A DNA stretch of 23,376 nucleotides from a bacterium (GCA_030428695.1 JAUIEM010000123.1:1-23376); one strand, 5' to 3'. Shown: positions 6,401-14,217, numbered from the stretch's first letter. Numbers and translations: made by a program. Notes: generated by a model from the letters alone, not told the origin.

Positions 6401-8193
6401 ATCTCACCAGCGCCTGGCAGCGCTGCGTCGACGCCCTCGCCCAGGCGAGCGAGCTCGTCGCCAGCGAGCGGCGCGAGACCGCCGAGCGCGCCCGGCCCCT
6501 CGACAACCGCTTCGCCCTCTCGCAGCTGCGCTGCCGGCTCGGGCCGGTGCTGTCCGGGGAGTGGCCGGAGGGCGATCCGTTCCACGTGGTCGTGCTCGGC
6601 GGCACCAACACCGGCAAGAGCACGGTGATGAACCTGCTCCTGCCGCGGCCCCTGGCGGCGATGCGGGTCACCTCCCGCTACTCGCAGTTCCTCGAGGCCT
6701 TCGCCGCCCCGGACAGCGAGTGGTACGCGCGCTTTCCCGAGCGCTTCCCCGGCTACAGCTACCACCGCGACGAGCGCCCCGAGCGCCAGAGCGACGCCGA
6801 CCTGCGCGCCCGCGGCTACCGGCCGGTGGTGTGCGACTTCCGGGACGACGAGCTGACGCCGGGGGTCGTCTACTGGGACGTGCCGGACTTCAGCACCGAG
6901 GAGGCGCAGATCTACATGCGAGCGGTGATGGACGCCGCCGGCCTCGCCGACCTGGTGCTGTTCTGCGTGACCGATGAGAGCTACGCCGACGACCGCGGGC
7001 TCGCGGTCTACCGCCTGCTCGCCGAGGCCGGGGTGCCGGTGCTGCTGATCGGCAACAAGCTCGCGAACGACCCCGGGCTGTGCGCCGACATCGAGACGAA
7101 GTGGCGGGAAGTCGCGCCGCGGGCCGGGCTCGAGACGCTGTGGCTGCCGCGGGTCGAGGCTGCCGACGCGGACGCGCGCCTGGCCGGCCTGGCGGCGAGC
7201 GAGGCGCGGGGGAAGCTGCGGGACGCGGTCAGCGTCCGCGCCGCGGAGGGCGCGACCGCCAAGCGCGTGGTCGCGCGGCGGCTGCTCGGCTTCCTGAACG
7301 GCCGGCTTCCCAAGCTGCTGCGACCTTTGGCCCGGGAAGCGGACGCCGCCCGCGCCTGGCAGCTCGAGCTCGAGCGGCGGGCGGAGCAGGACCTGCTCGG
7401 CCGCTACCGCTCCGAGTACCTCGGGAGCGTGCGCTACAGCGAGTACAACCAGACCCTGGTGCGGCTGCTCGCGCTCCTCGACTTCCCCGGCATCGGCCCG
7501 ATCCTGCGCGGCACGCGGAAGTTGATCGCCCTGCCCTGGAAGCTGGTGCAGACCGCGGTGCACAAGCTGTGGGGCAGCGACGAGCGGCCGCGGCCGCCGG
7601 AGCACCAGGTGCTCGAGGACCTGATCGAGGCCTGGCTGGACGAGCTGCGCGGCTTCGCCCAGAAGCAGGCTCTCGCGACCCAGAAGCCGGCCTGGCAGGA
7701 GCTGTGCCGGAAGCTGGGCGACGGCGCCTTCATCGAGTCCCTGTACGAGCCCTTGCTCGACGGCTACTCCCGCTACCGCGCGGCCCTCGACAAGGAGATC
7801 CAGACCCGCGCCGAGGCGATGCTCGCCCAGCTCGAGACGAACCCGACCCTGCTCAACGCCCTGCGCACCGGCAACGTCGCCCTCAACCTGACGGTCGTCG
7901 CCCTCGCCGTGAAGTCGGGCGGGCTCGACTGGTCCGACGCGGTGATCGGGCCCCTGGTCGCCGGCTTCATGCAGCTCGCGGTCGAATACAGCTTCGAGGC
8001 CTACCTCGCGGCCCAGAAGGCGGCCCTCAAGCGCTACCAGGAGCGGGAGGTGCGCACCCTGCTCGAGACCACCCTGGTCGAGCCGCTGGCCGGGGCGCTG
8101 CCGACCCTGTGCACCGACGCCGAGCTCGACGTCGTGCACGGGGCCTGGAACACCCTGCAGGAGGGCCTGCGCCAGAGGTTGGAGGGAAGATGA
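6376..8193 (+). CDS. Dynamin-like GTPase 1
   Basis: This 605-residue P-loop GTPase of the Era/dynamin-like kind has G1 GGTNTGKS (75-82), G3 as DVPDF (168-172, DxPD instead of DxPG), and a G4-like GNKLAND (226-232) that lacks the strict NKxD order. An insertion of about 60 residues lies between G1 and G3 (RYSQFLEAF to RGYRPVV). Beyond residue 280 it is mainly helical, with an amphipathic stretch around LPKLLRPLAREADAAR, a LRGTRKLIALPWKLVQTAVHKLW segment, and a moderately hydrophobic region (about 500-540), but no sure membrane helix. The start is TTG 6376, preceded by GAGGAGG (6363-6369); no better start fits. Its stop overlaps the start of the second GTPase, so the two are co-translated. Such tandem pairs in bacteria often act together on membranes; that is inferred here. 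Confidence 0.85.
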   Translation: MSGELRTSDLTSAWQRCVDALAQASELVASERRETAERARPLDNRFALSQLRCRLGPVLSGEWPEGDPFHVVVLGGTNTGKSTVMNLLLPRPLAAMRVTSRYSQFLEAFAAPDSEWYARFPERFPGYSYHRDERPERQSDADLRARGYRPVVCDFRDDELTPGVVYWDVPDFSTEEAQIYMRAVMDAAGLADLVLFCVTDESYADDRGLAVYRLLAEAGVPVLLIGNKLANDPGLCADIETKWREVAPRAGLETLWLPRVEAADADARLAGLAASEARGKLRDAVSVRAAEGATAKRVVARRLLGFLNGRLPKLLRPLAREADAARAWQLELERRAEQDLLGRYRSEYLGSVRYSEYNQTLVRLLALLDFPGIGPILRGTRKLIALPWKLVQTAVHKLWGSDERPRPPEHQVLEDLIEAWLDELRGFAQKQALATQKPAWQELCRKLGDGAFIESLYEPLLDGYSRYRAALDKEIQTRAEAMLAQLETNPTLLNALRTGNVALNLTVVALAVKSGGLDWSDAVIGPLVAGFMQLAVEYSFEAYLAAQKAALKRYQEREVRTLLETTLVEPLAGALPTLCTDAELDVVHGAWNTLQEGLRQRLEGR

Positions 8194-10223
8194 TGAGCGA
8201 CGCCCGCAAGTCCGCCCTGGCCGAGCGTCTCGCGCTCCTCGAGCAGCGCGTGACCGGGCTGGAGGCCCTGCATCCGCAGGCCCACGCCCTGCGCGCCCTG
8301 TCCGACGCGCTCGCACGCGGGAAGGCCCAGCTGGTCGAGGCGAGCGACGCGCTGTTGACCGTGCTGCTGGTCGGCGGCACCGGGGCGGGCAAGTCGAGCC
8401 TGATCAACGCCCTGGCCGGCAAGCCCATCGCCGACGTCTCCACCCTGCGCCCCTGCACCCACCGCGCCACGCTCTATCTGCACCAGGCGGCGGACAGCGC
8501 GGTGATCGAGGCGCTGGTCGCCAGCGACGCGCGCATCGTGCGCCACGCCCGCACGCCGCTCTTGACCAAGGTGCTGATCGACACCCCCGACCTCGACAGC
8601 TACCAGGTCGCCAACCGCGAGTACACCGTCGAGCTGCTCAAGCGCGCCGACCTGGTGCTGTACGTGTTCAACCCGGAGAACTACCGGGACGAGCGCATCT
8701 GGTCGGTGCTCAAGCGCGAGCGCCGCTTCAGCGCCTGCGCGGTCGTGCTGAACAAGCGCGACGAGGTCGACAGCCCGGCCGAGCTCGAGGAGATCTGCGC
8801 CGACCTGCGCGGCCTGTTCGCCCGCGAGGGCGTCGAGGACGTCCGCATCTTCCGCACCTCCGCGGGCCTGCACGGGCGCGGTCTGCAGCCGAAGGACGAC
8901 CTCGCCGGCCTCGCCGGCTTCCTGCAGGAGGAGCTCGACGCCTCGGCCGCCGCCCGCATCAAGCAGCGCCAGCAGCGCGCCGTGCTCGGCCTGCTCGAAG
9001 AGCGCGTCGACGCGATCGCCCCGCGCGGCCTCGACGAGACCCTCGGCGGCCTCTCCCGGGACAGCCGCGACCTGCTCGCGCCCCACGCCGAGAAGCTGGT
9101 CGAGCGCCTGCAGCCGGAGATCGACCATCTGTCCAAGGATGTGGAGCCGCTGCTCGCGGTGCAGTCCCACGCCCTCTTCCGCGGCCCCCTGCGCGCCTGG
9201 CTCGGCCTGAGCGCCGCCCTGCGCTACGGCCTGGTGCGGCGCTTCGTGACCGGGGCCGGGGCGGGTTCGACGGAGGAAGCGGTCGAGCGCGTCCTCGCCC
9301 GCGCCGACCGCTCCGATGTGCGCGCCGCCGTGCGCGGCGCCGAGCTCGCGGTGCAGGACCGGCTGTTCCGGGCCGAGCTGCCGCTGCAGACCTGGGAGGT
9401 CGACGGCGAAGGCTTCCTGACGGCCTGCGCCCGGCGGGTCCGCGACGAGGTGCTCGGCACCCGGGTGCGCGTCTCCCCCTGGCAGCGCTGGCTGGCGCGG
9501 GCCCTCGACATCGGCGCAGGCACGGTGCTGTTCGCCGCCTCGCTGTGGGGGCTGTACGCCCTCGCCCTGGCGCTGTGGACCGGGAGCCTGAACGGGCTGA
9601 CCGTCCTCGCCCACCTGTTCGCCGTCGTGTGCCTGACGCTGATCGTGTTCCACGGCCTGAGCCGCGCGCTGATCCCGTCGCTCGACGCGCGGCGGGCGGC
9701 GCGCTCGATCGAGACCGGCGTGCGGGACGCCCTGCGCGGCTGGCTGGCCGGCCGGCTCGAGCGCTACGGCGCCGGCTTGCGGGCGGAGATCGAGGGGCTG
9801 CGCGCGCCGCTCACCGAGCTCCGGGGGCTGCTCGACGCGCCGCCGGAGGTGGTGCAGGAAGCGGAGGAAGCGGCCGGAGCGGGTTCCGCGCCGGTCGTCT
9901 CGCAGGTTTCGGGTGTGGTTGCGGGGGAAGCGCCGCCGCCGGCGGGACGCTCGCCCGCAGGCAGGCAGCCGCAGGTGGAGGAGCGCTCGCCCGCGGCGGA
10001 GGCTTCGGCGGAAGCCGCCGCGGAGAGCCCTCCGCCAGAAGCCGCGGAGAGCGATCCGGCGGCGAAGGATTCCACCGACAGCCCGGCCTCCGAGCCGGCG
10101 GAGACGTCCTCGCCGAGCGCCCCCGCGCCCGAGGCACCCGCAGCGCCGACCGCACCCGAGCCGACGCCGCGGCCGATCCCCAAGCTCCGCCTCGGCTCAC
10201 GCCTCGGCGGCAAGAAGGGCTGA
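8190..10223 (+). CDS. Dynamin-like GTPase 2, membrane-anchored
   Basis: This 677-residue GTPase has canonical motifs: G1 GGTGAGKS (62-69), a probable switch I Thr in RPCTHRAT (87-94), G3 DTPD (131-134) and G4 NKRD (188-191), after a coiled-coil-like N terminus (residues 8-50). A helical middle region (250-435) leads to a membrane hairpin: IGAGTVLFAASLWGLYALAL (about 440-462) and LTVLAHLFAVVCLTLIVFHG (about 470-489). Another amphipathic helix (500-548) follows. The last 125 residues are a disordered Ala/Pro/Glu/Ser-rich tail ending in a basic patch (KLRLGSRLGGKKG). The architecture, GTPase head, helical stalk and membrane paddle, is that of bacterial dynamin-like proteins that bind or remodel the inner membrane. 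Two starts are possible, ATG 8190 (overlapping the upstream stop) or ATG 8193, which has better spacing from GGAGGG (8181-8186). Confidence 0.88.
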   Translation: MMSDARKSALAERLALLEQRVTGLEALHPQAHALRALSDALARGKAQLVEASDALLTVLLVGGTGAGKSSLINALAGKPIADVSTLRPCTHRATLYLHQAADSAVIEALVASDARIVRHARTPLLTKVLIDTPDLDSYQVANREYTVELLKRADLVLYVFNPENYRDERIWSVLKRERRFSACAVVLNKRDEVDSPAELEEICADLRGLFAREGVEDVRIFRTSAGLHGRGLQPKDDLAGLAGFLQEELDASAAARIKQRQQRAVLGLLEERVDAIAPRGLDETLGGLSRDSRDLLAPHAEKLVERLQPEIDHLSKDVEPLLAVQSHALFRGPLRAWLGLSAALRYGLVRRFVTGAGAGSTEEAVERVLARADRSDVRAAVRGAELAVQDRLFRAELPLQTWEVDGEGFLTACARRVRDEVLGTRVRVSPWQRWLARALDIGAGTVLFAASLWGLYALALALWTGSLNGLTVLAHLFAVVCLTLIVFHGLSRALIPSLDARRAARSIETGVRDALRGWLAGRLERYGAGLRAEIEGLRAPLTELRGLLDAPPEVVQEAEEAAGAGSAPVVSQVSGVVAGEAPPPAGRSPAGRQPQVEERSPAAEASAEAAAESPPPEAAESDPAAKDSTDSPASEPAETSSPSAPAPEAPAAPTAPEPTPRPIPKLRLGSRLGGKKG

Positions 10224-10274
10224 GCATCGCCGCGCGGCCGTTCGGGATCCGACGGGTGCACCGCATCACAAAGG

Positions 10275-10303
10275 TTGACCGGTGCCCTGCGGGATGGTCT
10301 GTA
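10275..10303 (+). promoter_or_regulatory. Putative promoter of the small membrane protein/UDG pair
   Basis: TTGACC (10275-10280) is followed after 17 nt by TCTGTA (10298-10303). The -35 box is strong and the -10 box is poor. The 112-bp gap after GTPase 2 and the leader of about 26 nt fit a separate transcription start here, though read-through from the GTPases is also possible. Confidence 0.38.
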
Positions 10304-10335
10304 GGCATGCGCCCGCTTCCCCAAGGGAGACAACC

Positions 10336-10854
10336 GTGGACCCGATGCTCGCCTTCTACGACGTCTCGGAGATCCTGATCTGGGTGACCGCGACCGTGCT
10401 GGTCTGCTCCTTCGTCGTGCCGATGGTCCTCGCGACGCCCCACGTCCGCGGCGCCGAGCACCTCGTCGACGGCCTGGCGGTCCGCGAGCTGCGCGGCCGG
10501 CTGCTGCGCGTCTCCCTGCATCCGCGCGAGCTGCGCGCCTTCCTCGTCGGAGGCGAAGATGCCCTGAGCTGGGCGCGGGCACATCCGGACCAGCTCGGTG
10601 CCCTCCTCGCCGGACCGCTCCCCCTGCACCGCGCGGAGGCCTGGCCGGTGTGGGAGCAGCTCGGCCTCGAGGCCCGCGAGTGGATCACCCTGTGGCACAA
10701 GCTGCGCCTCGCCCGCGAGCTGAGCGCCGCCGGGGAGGGGCCGGCCTTCTACCCCGCCCGCAACCTGCGCCTGTACGAGGCCGACGCCGAGCGCCTCCAG
10801 CCCCTGCTCGAAGAGCTCGAGTCCCGCGCCAGCGAAGGCGCCCCCGAGGCGTGA
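10336..10854 (+). CDS. Small membrane protein of unknown function
   Basis: I do not recognise this 172-residue protein. It has one N-terminal membrane helix (about residues 12-33, ILIWVTATVLVCSFVVPMVL) and a cytoplasmic helical part rich in Leu, Glu and Arg, with several Trp (SWARAHPDQL, WPVWEQLGLEAREWITLWHKL) that looks like a compact helical bundle. The start is GTG 10336, after GGGAGA (10325-10330); a longer frame from 10282 would put a His/Cys/Pro-rich segment, unlike a leader, in front and crosses the putative promoter. Its stop overlaps the GTG of the uracil-DNA glycosylase gene (GTGA at 10851-10854), so the two are translationally coupled. It lies just after the GTPase pair and might work with them at the membrane; that is conjecture. 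Confidence 0.7.
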   Translation: MDPMLAFYDVSEILIWVTATVLVCSFVVPMVLATPHVRGAEHLVDGLAVRELRGRLLRVSLHPRELRAFLVGGEDALSWARAHPDQLGALLAGPLPLHRAEAWPVWEQLGLEAREWITLWHKLRLARELSAAGEGPAFYPARNLRLYEADAERLQPLLEELESRASEGAPEA

Positions 10855-11549
10855 GCCTCGACGCCCTGCAAGCCCGCGTGACCGCCTGCCGGGCCTGTCC
10901 GCGCCTGGTCGCCTGGCGCGAGGAGGTCGCCCGCGTCAAGCGCCGGGCCTACCGGGACGAGGAGTACTGGGGGCGCCCGGTGCCCGCCTTCGGCGACCCC
11001 GACGCCCGCCTGGTCATCGTCGGCCTCGCCCCCGGCGCCCACGGCGCGAACCGCACCGGCCGCATGTTCACCGGCGACCGCTCCGGCGACTTCCTCTTCG
11101 CCGCCCTGCACCGCGCCGGCCTGGCCAGCCAGCCGGAGGCCGTGTCCCGCGACGACGGCCTGACCCTGTCCGGGGTCTGGATCACCGCCCCCCTGCGCTG
11201 CGTCCCGCCGCAGAACAAGCCCAAGGCCGACGAGCTGCGCCGCTGCGCGCCCTTCCTGACCGAAGAGCTCGGCCTGCTGCCGCGGGCCCGGGTGGTGCTC
11301 GCCCTGGGCCGCATCGGCTTCGACAGCCTGCTCCGCCACTTCATCGCCGACGGCGTCCAGTTCCCCGGCCGCCGCCCGAAGTTCGCCCACGGCGCGGTCG
11401 TCGGCGCGCCCCTGCCGCTGCATCTGGTCGCGAGCTACCACGTCAGCCAGCACAACACCCAGACCGGGAGGCTGACGCCCGCGATGTTCGACGCGGTGCT
11501 CGCGCAGGCCTGGGCGTTGGCTACGGGGGACGGCGCGGCGGGCGTTTGA
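10851..11549 (+). CDS. udgB: Family 5 uracil-DNA glycosylase (UdgB)
   Basis: The 232-residue enzyme removes uracil and other deaminated bases from DNA as the first step of base excision repair. Family 5 hallmarks are plain: motif A GLAPGAHGANRTG (58-70) followed by RMFTGD, motif B beginning at H197 (YHVSQHNTQTGRLT) near the C terminus, and four cysteines placed for an Fe-S cluster (C13 and C16 in CRAC, C117, C132). Family members usually read HPS in motif B; here it is HVS, a conservative-looking but unusual change. The GTG start overlaps the stop of the upstream membrane-protein gene by four bases. No acidic catalytic residue is expected in motif A of this family, in line with the sequence. 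It is likely housekeeping, kept in this cluster by position rather than by pathway. Confidence 0.93.
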   Translation: MSLDALQARVTACRACPRLVAWREEVARVKRRAYRDEEYWGRPVPAFGDPDARLVIVGLAPGAHGANRTGRMFTGDRSGDFLFAALHRAGLASQPEAVSRDDGLTLSGVWITAPLRCVPPQNKPKADELRRCAPFLTEELGLLPRARVVLALGRIGFDSLLRHFIADGVQFPGRRPKFAHGAVVGAPLPLHLVASYHVSQHNTQTGRLTPAMFDAVLAQAWALATGDGAAGV

Positions 11550-11846
11550 TGGCGGTTGCCCCGCTCGGGATGACCAGCGAACGCTGGCGCACTCTACGCC
11601 ACGATTCGCGGTACTGTTGCCGTGTCCGTCGAAGACTGGTCAGGGACAAGGGATCGGTCTGCCGGATTGGATGTTCGCCAGGCCCGTCGGCGCGTGTAAG
11701 CGCACGGCGATCGACTTCTGCCGTCGACCGGGACGCGGTGGTCCGGGCGCCCGGCAGGGCGCAACACCAACCAGCGCCGAATCGGAGTTGCAACGAGTTT
11801 GCGCGAGGCTACGATGCTCACAGCAGCTCAGCTCGGAAACGAGCCC
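11550..11846. other. Non-coding stretch upstream of the antitoxin-like gene
   Basis: These 297 bp carry no gene I can support. The open frames in it have unnatural composition and no family resemblance. The base composition begins to drop here relative to the flanking genes. The 8-bp palindrome GTTGCAAC occurs at 11788-11795, and GAGG (11805-11808) precedes an alternative ATG at 11814 for the next gene. It may be the left part of an acquired segment, including an unrecognised promoter for the antitoxin. Confidence 0.4.
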
Positions 11847-12062
11847 ATGAAGTACCTGAATGTTGACCTGAGGGAGCTCACCGCGAGTGAACGCCTCGCC
11901 CTTATCGAAGAGATCTGGAAGAGCCTCTCTTCCGAGGAGGTTGACCTCAACGAAGGGCAGCGTACTGAGCTCGACCGCCGGCTCGATGAGTTTGAGGTTG
12001 ACAGGGAGCCAGGAATCCCGGGAACCGACGCACTTCGACGGATTCGAGAGCGGCAAAGGTGA
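11847..12062 (+). CDS. Antitoxin of the unstable-antitoxin/addiction-module family
   Basis: This 71-residue acidic protein (MKYLNVDLRELTASER, then LALIEEIWKSLSSEEVDL) fits the small addiction-module family (Unstab_antitox/TIGR02574-like), which usually has an N-terminal L-S-x-x-E-R-x-x-L-x-x-E-I-W-x-S-L helix pair and a basic end that wraps a RelE/ParE-type toxin; here the C terminus ends RRIRERQR. The ATG at 11847 gives the usual family length before the ER motif. An upstream in-frame ATG at 11814 has a better GAGG and would add 11 residues. Its stop overlaps a GTG that begins the toxin stub. Base composition is clearly less GC-rich than the neighbours (visible as AA/TT-containing codons such as GAA, TTT, AAG, AGT), so it was probably acquired. 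With the toxin broken it may be an orphan antitoxin. Confidence 0.8.
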   Translation: MKYLNVDLRELTASERLALIEEIWKSLSSEEVDLNEGQRTELDRRLDEFEVDREPGIPGTDALRRIRERQR

Positions 12063-12133
12063 GGCTCTTTGTTCGCCGAGATGCTGAGGCCGACCTCGAT
12101 GAAGCCTTCCAGTGGTATGAAGACCAACGCTAA
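12059..12133 (+). pseudogene. Truncated RelE/ParE-type toxin, 24-codon stub
   Basis: The GTG at 12059 overlaps the antitoxin stop by GTGA, the normal layout of such pairs. The 24 codons read V-R-L-F-V-R-R-D-A-E-A-D-L-D-E-A-F-Q-W-Y followed by EDQR and TAA. This is the start of a RelE/ParE toxin: first strand, then A-E-x-D-L-x-E-A-x-x-W-Y-E-x-Q, with the GLG-x-x-F region expected next. The toxin-like sequence stops exactly where the rnz 3' end begins (rnz stop at 12130-12132, opposite strand). No continuation is found in the other two frames, so this is a deletion or insertion-boundary loss rather than a simple frameshift. The remaining 24 residues lack the catalytic region, and the product cannot be an active toxin. 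Confidence 0.75.
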
Positions 12134-13041
12134 GGCCGGTAGAACGCCACCCTGTCGAGATCCCGCAGCGCCCGCGTCCGCGGAAAGACCTCCCGCGCCT
12201 CGTCCCGGTGCGCCCGGGAGTTCCCGTAGCGCTGCGAGAAGTGCCCGAGGATCAGCTCGCGCACGCCCGCTTCCTTCGCGATCGTCGCCGCCTCCTTGGC
12301 GGTCAGGTGCCCGAAGTTGCGGGCGAGCTTGCGCTCGCTCTCGAGGAAGGTCGCCTCGATCAGCAGCATGTCCGCGGCGCGGGCGAGCTCGACGGCCAGG
12401 GGGGTGACGCGGGTGTCCATCACGAAGGCGAAGACCGCGCCGGGCTTCTCCTCGGTCACGTCCTCGACCCGCACGGTCTTGCCCTGGTGCTCGATCTGTC
12501 CCTCCCGCTGCAGCTTCCCGACCGCCGGCCCGGCGAGGCCGAGGGCGGCGAGCTTGTCGGGCAGGAAGCGGCGGCTGTCCGGCTCCTTGATGCGGTAGCC
12601 GACCGTCGGCACGGGGTGGTCGAGCGGCAGGGCGCTGATGGTGAACTGGCCGTCGTCGCACACCACGCCGCCGGCGTCCGGCACCGGGCAGGGCTTGAGG
12701 CGCAGGTTGTTGACGAAGATCGAGGCGCGCGTCAGGCGGTCGAAGAACACCTGCCCGGACTGGGGATAGTACACCTCGACCGTCTGCGGCACCTTGTCGA
12801 GGCTGAGGCGCTGGACGATGCCGGCCAGGCCGAGGCAGTGGTCGCCGTGGAAGTGGCTGATGAAGATGCGGGTGACGGCCGACACGGCGACGTTGGCGAA
12901 GATGAACTGGCGCTGGGTGCCCTCGCCGGGATCGAACAGGAAGCCGTGGCCGTCCCAGCGCAACAGGTAGGCGTTGTGGTTGCGCTGGCGGGTCGGCACC
13001 TGGCTGGCGGTGCCGAGGGCGATCAGCTCGCGCAGGCTCAC
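12130..13041 (-). CDS. rnz: Ribonuclease Z
   Basis: RNase Z cuts the 3' trailer of tRNA precursors that lack an encoded CCA end. The 303-residue protein is a metallo-beta-lactamase fold enzyme with LGTASQVPTRQRNHNAYLL (9-27), FDPGEGTQRQ (36-45), the zinc motif HFHGDH (63-68), later metal ligands in FVMDTR and ILGHFSQRY, and an EATF motif. The flexible-arm region (about 160-210) is present. The start is GTG 13041, overlapping the mltA stop by four bases (GTGA), so it is the last gene of a long co-directional cluster and translationally coupled to mltA. Its own stop overlaps the end of the convergent toxin stub, which marks a junction. The pairing with a peptidoglycan enzyme is by position only. 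Confidence 0.94.
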   Translation of the reverse strand: MSLRELIALGTASQVPTRQRNHNAYLLRWDGHGFLFDPGEGTQRQFIFANVAVSAVTRIFISHFHGDHCLGLAGIVQRLSLDKVPQTVEVYYPQSGQVFFDRLTRASIFVNNLRLKPCPVPDAGGVVCDDGQFTISALPLDHPVPTVGYRIKEPDSRRFLPDKLAALGLAGPAVGKLQREGQIEHQGKTVRVEDVTEEKPGAVFAFVMDTRVTPLAVELARAADMLLIEATFLESERKLARNFGHLTAKEAATIAKEAGVRELILGHFSQRYGNSRAHRDEAREVFPRTRALRDLDRVAFYRP

Positions 13042-14213
13042 GAGGGACCGCCCTTCGCGAGCAGGAAGTAGAGCCGGCCCTCCTGCTTGGTGTAGCCCGC
13101 CCGGCGCTCGGCTTCGGGGCCGGAGCCGAGGAAGATGTCCGCGCGGCCCGGGGAGCGGATCGCGCCGCCGGTGTCCTGGTTGCAGAGGAAGCCGGCGAAG
13201 GGGCGGAAGACGTAGCCGGTCGGCGAGCCCGCGGCCGCGAAGGGCAGCGAGGTGGTCAGGAAGCACAGGGCCGCCGGCGGGAAGATCGTCCGGTCCGTCG
13301 CGATGCTGCGGCCGGGCAGGACCGGCACGTTCAGGCTGCCGTAGGGGCCGCCGACGGTCTCGGTGAAGAAGACGTAGGAGGGGTTGTGCCAGAGGGCCTC
13401 CCACAGGCGCTCCGGATGCGCCGCCAGCCAGGCGCGGATCGCCTCGAGGCTGATGCGCTCCTTGGGGATCGCGCCCTGGGCGACCAGCCAGTGGCCGAGG
13501 CTCTCGTAGGGCTGGCCGTTCTTGCCGGCGTAGCCGACCCGCAGCTCGCCGCCGGTGGTCAGGCGGATGCGCGCCGAGCCCTGGACGTGCACGACGTAGG
13601 CGTCGACCGGGTCGGCGAGCCAGACCAGCTCGAGGCCGGCGAGCTGGCCCGAGCTCTCGAGCTCCCGGCGCGAGGGGTACGGCACCAGGCCGCCGGCGGT
13701 GCGGCGGCCGAGGGTGTTGCCCTCGGCGTCCTTGACCAGGTCGGAGGGCAGGCGGTAGAGCGGGTAGCGGAACTCGGCGTCGGGCGTCAGGCTGCCCTCG
13801 TAGATCGGCTCGCAGTAGGCGGTGAAGAGCACCTCGCCGGAGCCGTCCCAGCCCCGCGAGCGGTACAGGTCGAAGTCGCGCCGCAGGGCTTCCTGCAGGG
13901 CGGCGCCGCGCAGGCCCTGGTCGAGCAGGGCGAGGAAGCGCTCGCAGCCGATACGCACCTGGTCGTGGGAGACGCCGGCGATCGGGAAGCGCTGGTGGGA
14001 GCTCGGCTTGGCGAGGAAGGACAGGCTGTTCTCGAGGGCGGCCCGCAGGCTCGAGGGCGAGCCGAGGGAGGCGCCGAGGTCCGGCCAGGCTTCCGGCGGG
14101 ACCTTCTCGAGGGCGGCGGCGCCCGCGGGCAGCGGGCGGGTGTAGTCCTTGGGGGGCGGGGCGCTGGCGCACCCGAGCAGACACAGCGCGACGAGGGCGG
14201 AGAGCGTACGCAT
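13038..14213 (-). CDS. mltA: Membrane-bound lytic murein transglycosylase A (MltA family lipoprotein)
   Basis: The 391-residue protein begins with a lipoprotein signal (MRTLSALVALCLLGC), with the lipobox L-L-G-C ending at C15, then a proline-rich linker. The MltA/3D-domain pair follows: FTAYCEPIYEGS (130-141), FRYPLYRLPSD, the ligand-binding region about 150-300, and the C-terminal QDTGGAIRSPGRADIFLGSG block (346-365) with the conserved aspartates D347 and D359 of the 3D (double-psi barrel) domain. It cleaves peptidoglycan glycan strands at the inner face of the outer membrane, forming 1,6-anhydro ends. The presence of a lipoprotein MltA strongly implies a diderm envelope. It begins four bases after the protease stop, with CTGGAG overlapping that gene's end as ribosome-binding site, and runs into rnz with an overlap. 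Confidence 0.93.
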   Translation of the reverse strand: MRTLSALVALCLLGCASAPPPKDYTRPLPAGAAALEKVPPEAWPDLGASLGSPSSLRAALENSLSFLAKPSSHQRFPIAGVSHDQVRIGCERFLALLDQGLRGAALQEALRRDFDLYRSRGWDGSGEVLFTAYCEPIYEGSLTPDAEFRYPLYRLPSDLVKDAEGNTLGRRTAGGLVPYPSRRELESSGQLAGLELVWLADPVDAYVVHVQGSARIRLTTGGELRVGYAGKNGQPYESLGHWLVAQGAIPKERISLEAIRAWLAAHPERLWEALWHNPSYVFFTETVGGPYGSLNVPVLPGRSIATDRTIFPPAALCFLTTSLPFAAAGSPTGYVFRPFAGFLCNQDTGGAIRSPGRADIFLGSGPEAERRAGYTKQEGRLYFLLAKGGPS

Positions 14214-14217
14214 TCCT

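Noticed and set aside
4467..6671. Minus-strand open frame of about 730 codons
   Set aside because: Antisense to the prepilin/propeller genes; repetitive Val/Asp/His-rich translation, no domain, and the sense strand has a signal peptide and propeller repeats.
5992..8316. Long minus-strand open frame opposite the propeller and GTPase 1 genes
   Set aside because: It lies opposite two genes with clear motifs, has a composition-driven sequence and no family resemblance.
11773..11801. Possible integron attC or attachment site around GTTGCAAC
   Set aside because: No matching GTTRRRY/RYYYAAC core pair and no integrase or cassette array; only an 8-bp palindrome remains.
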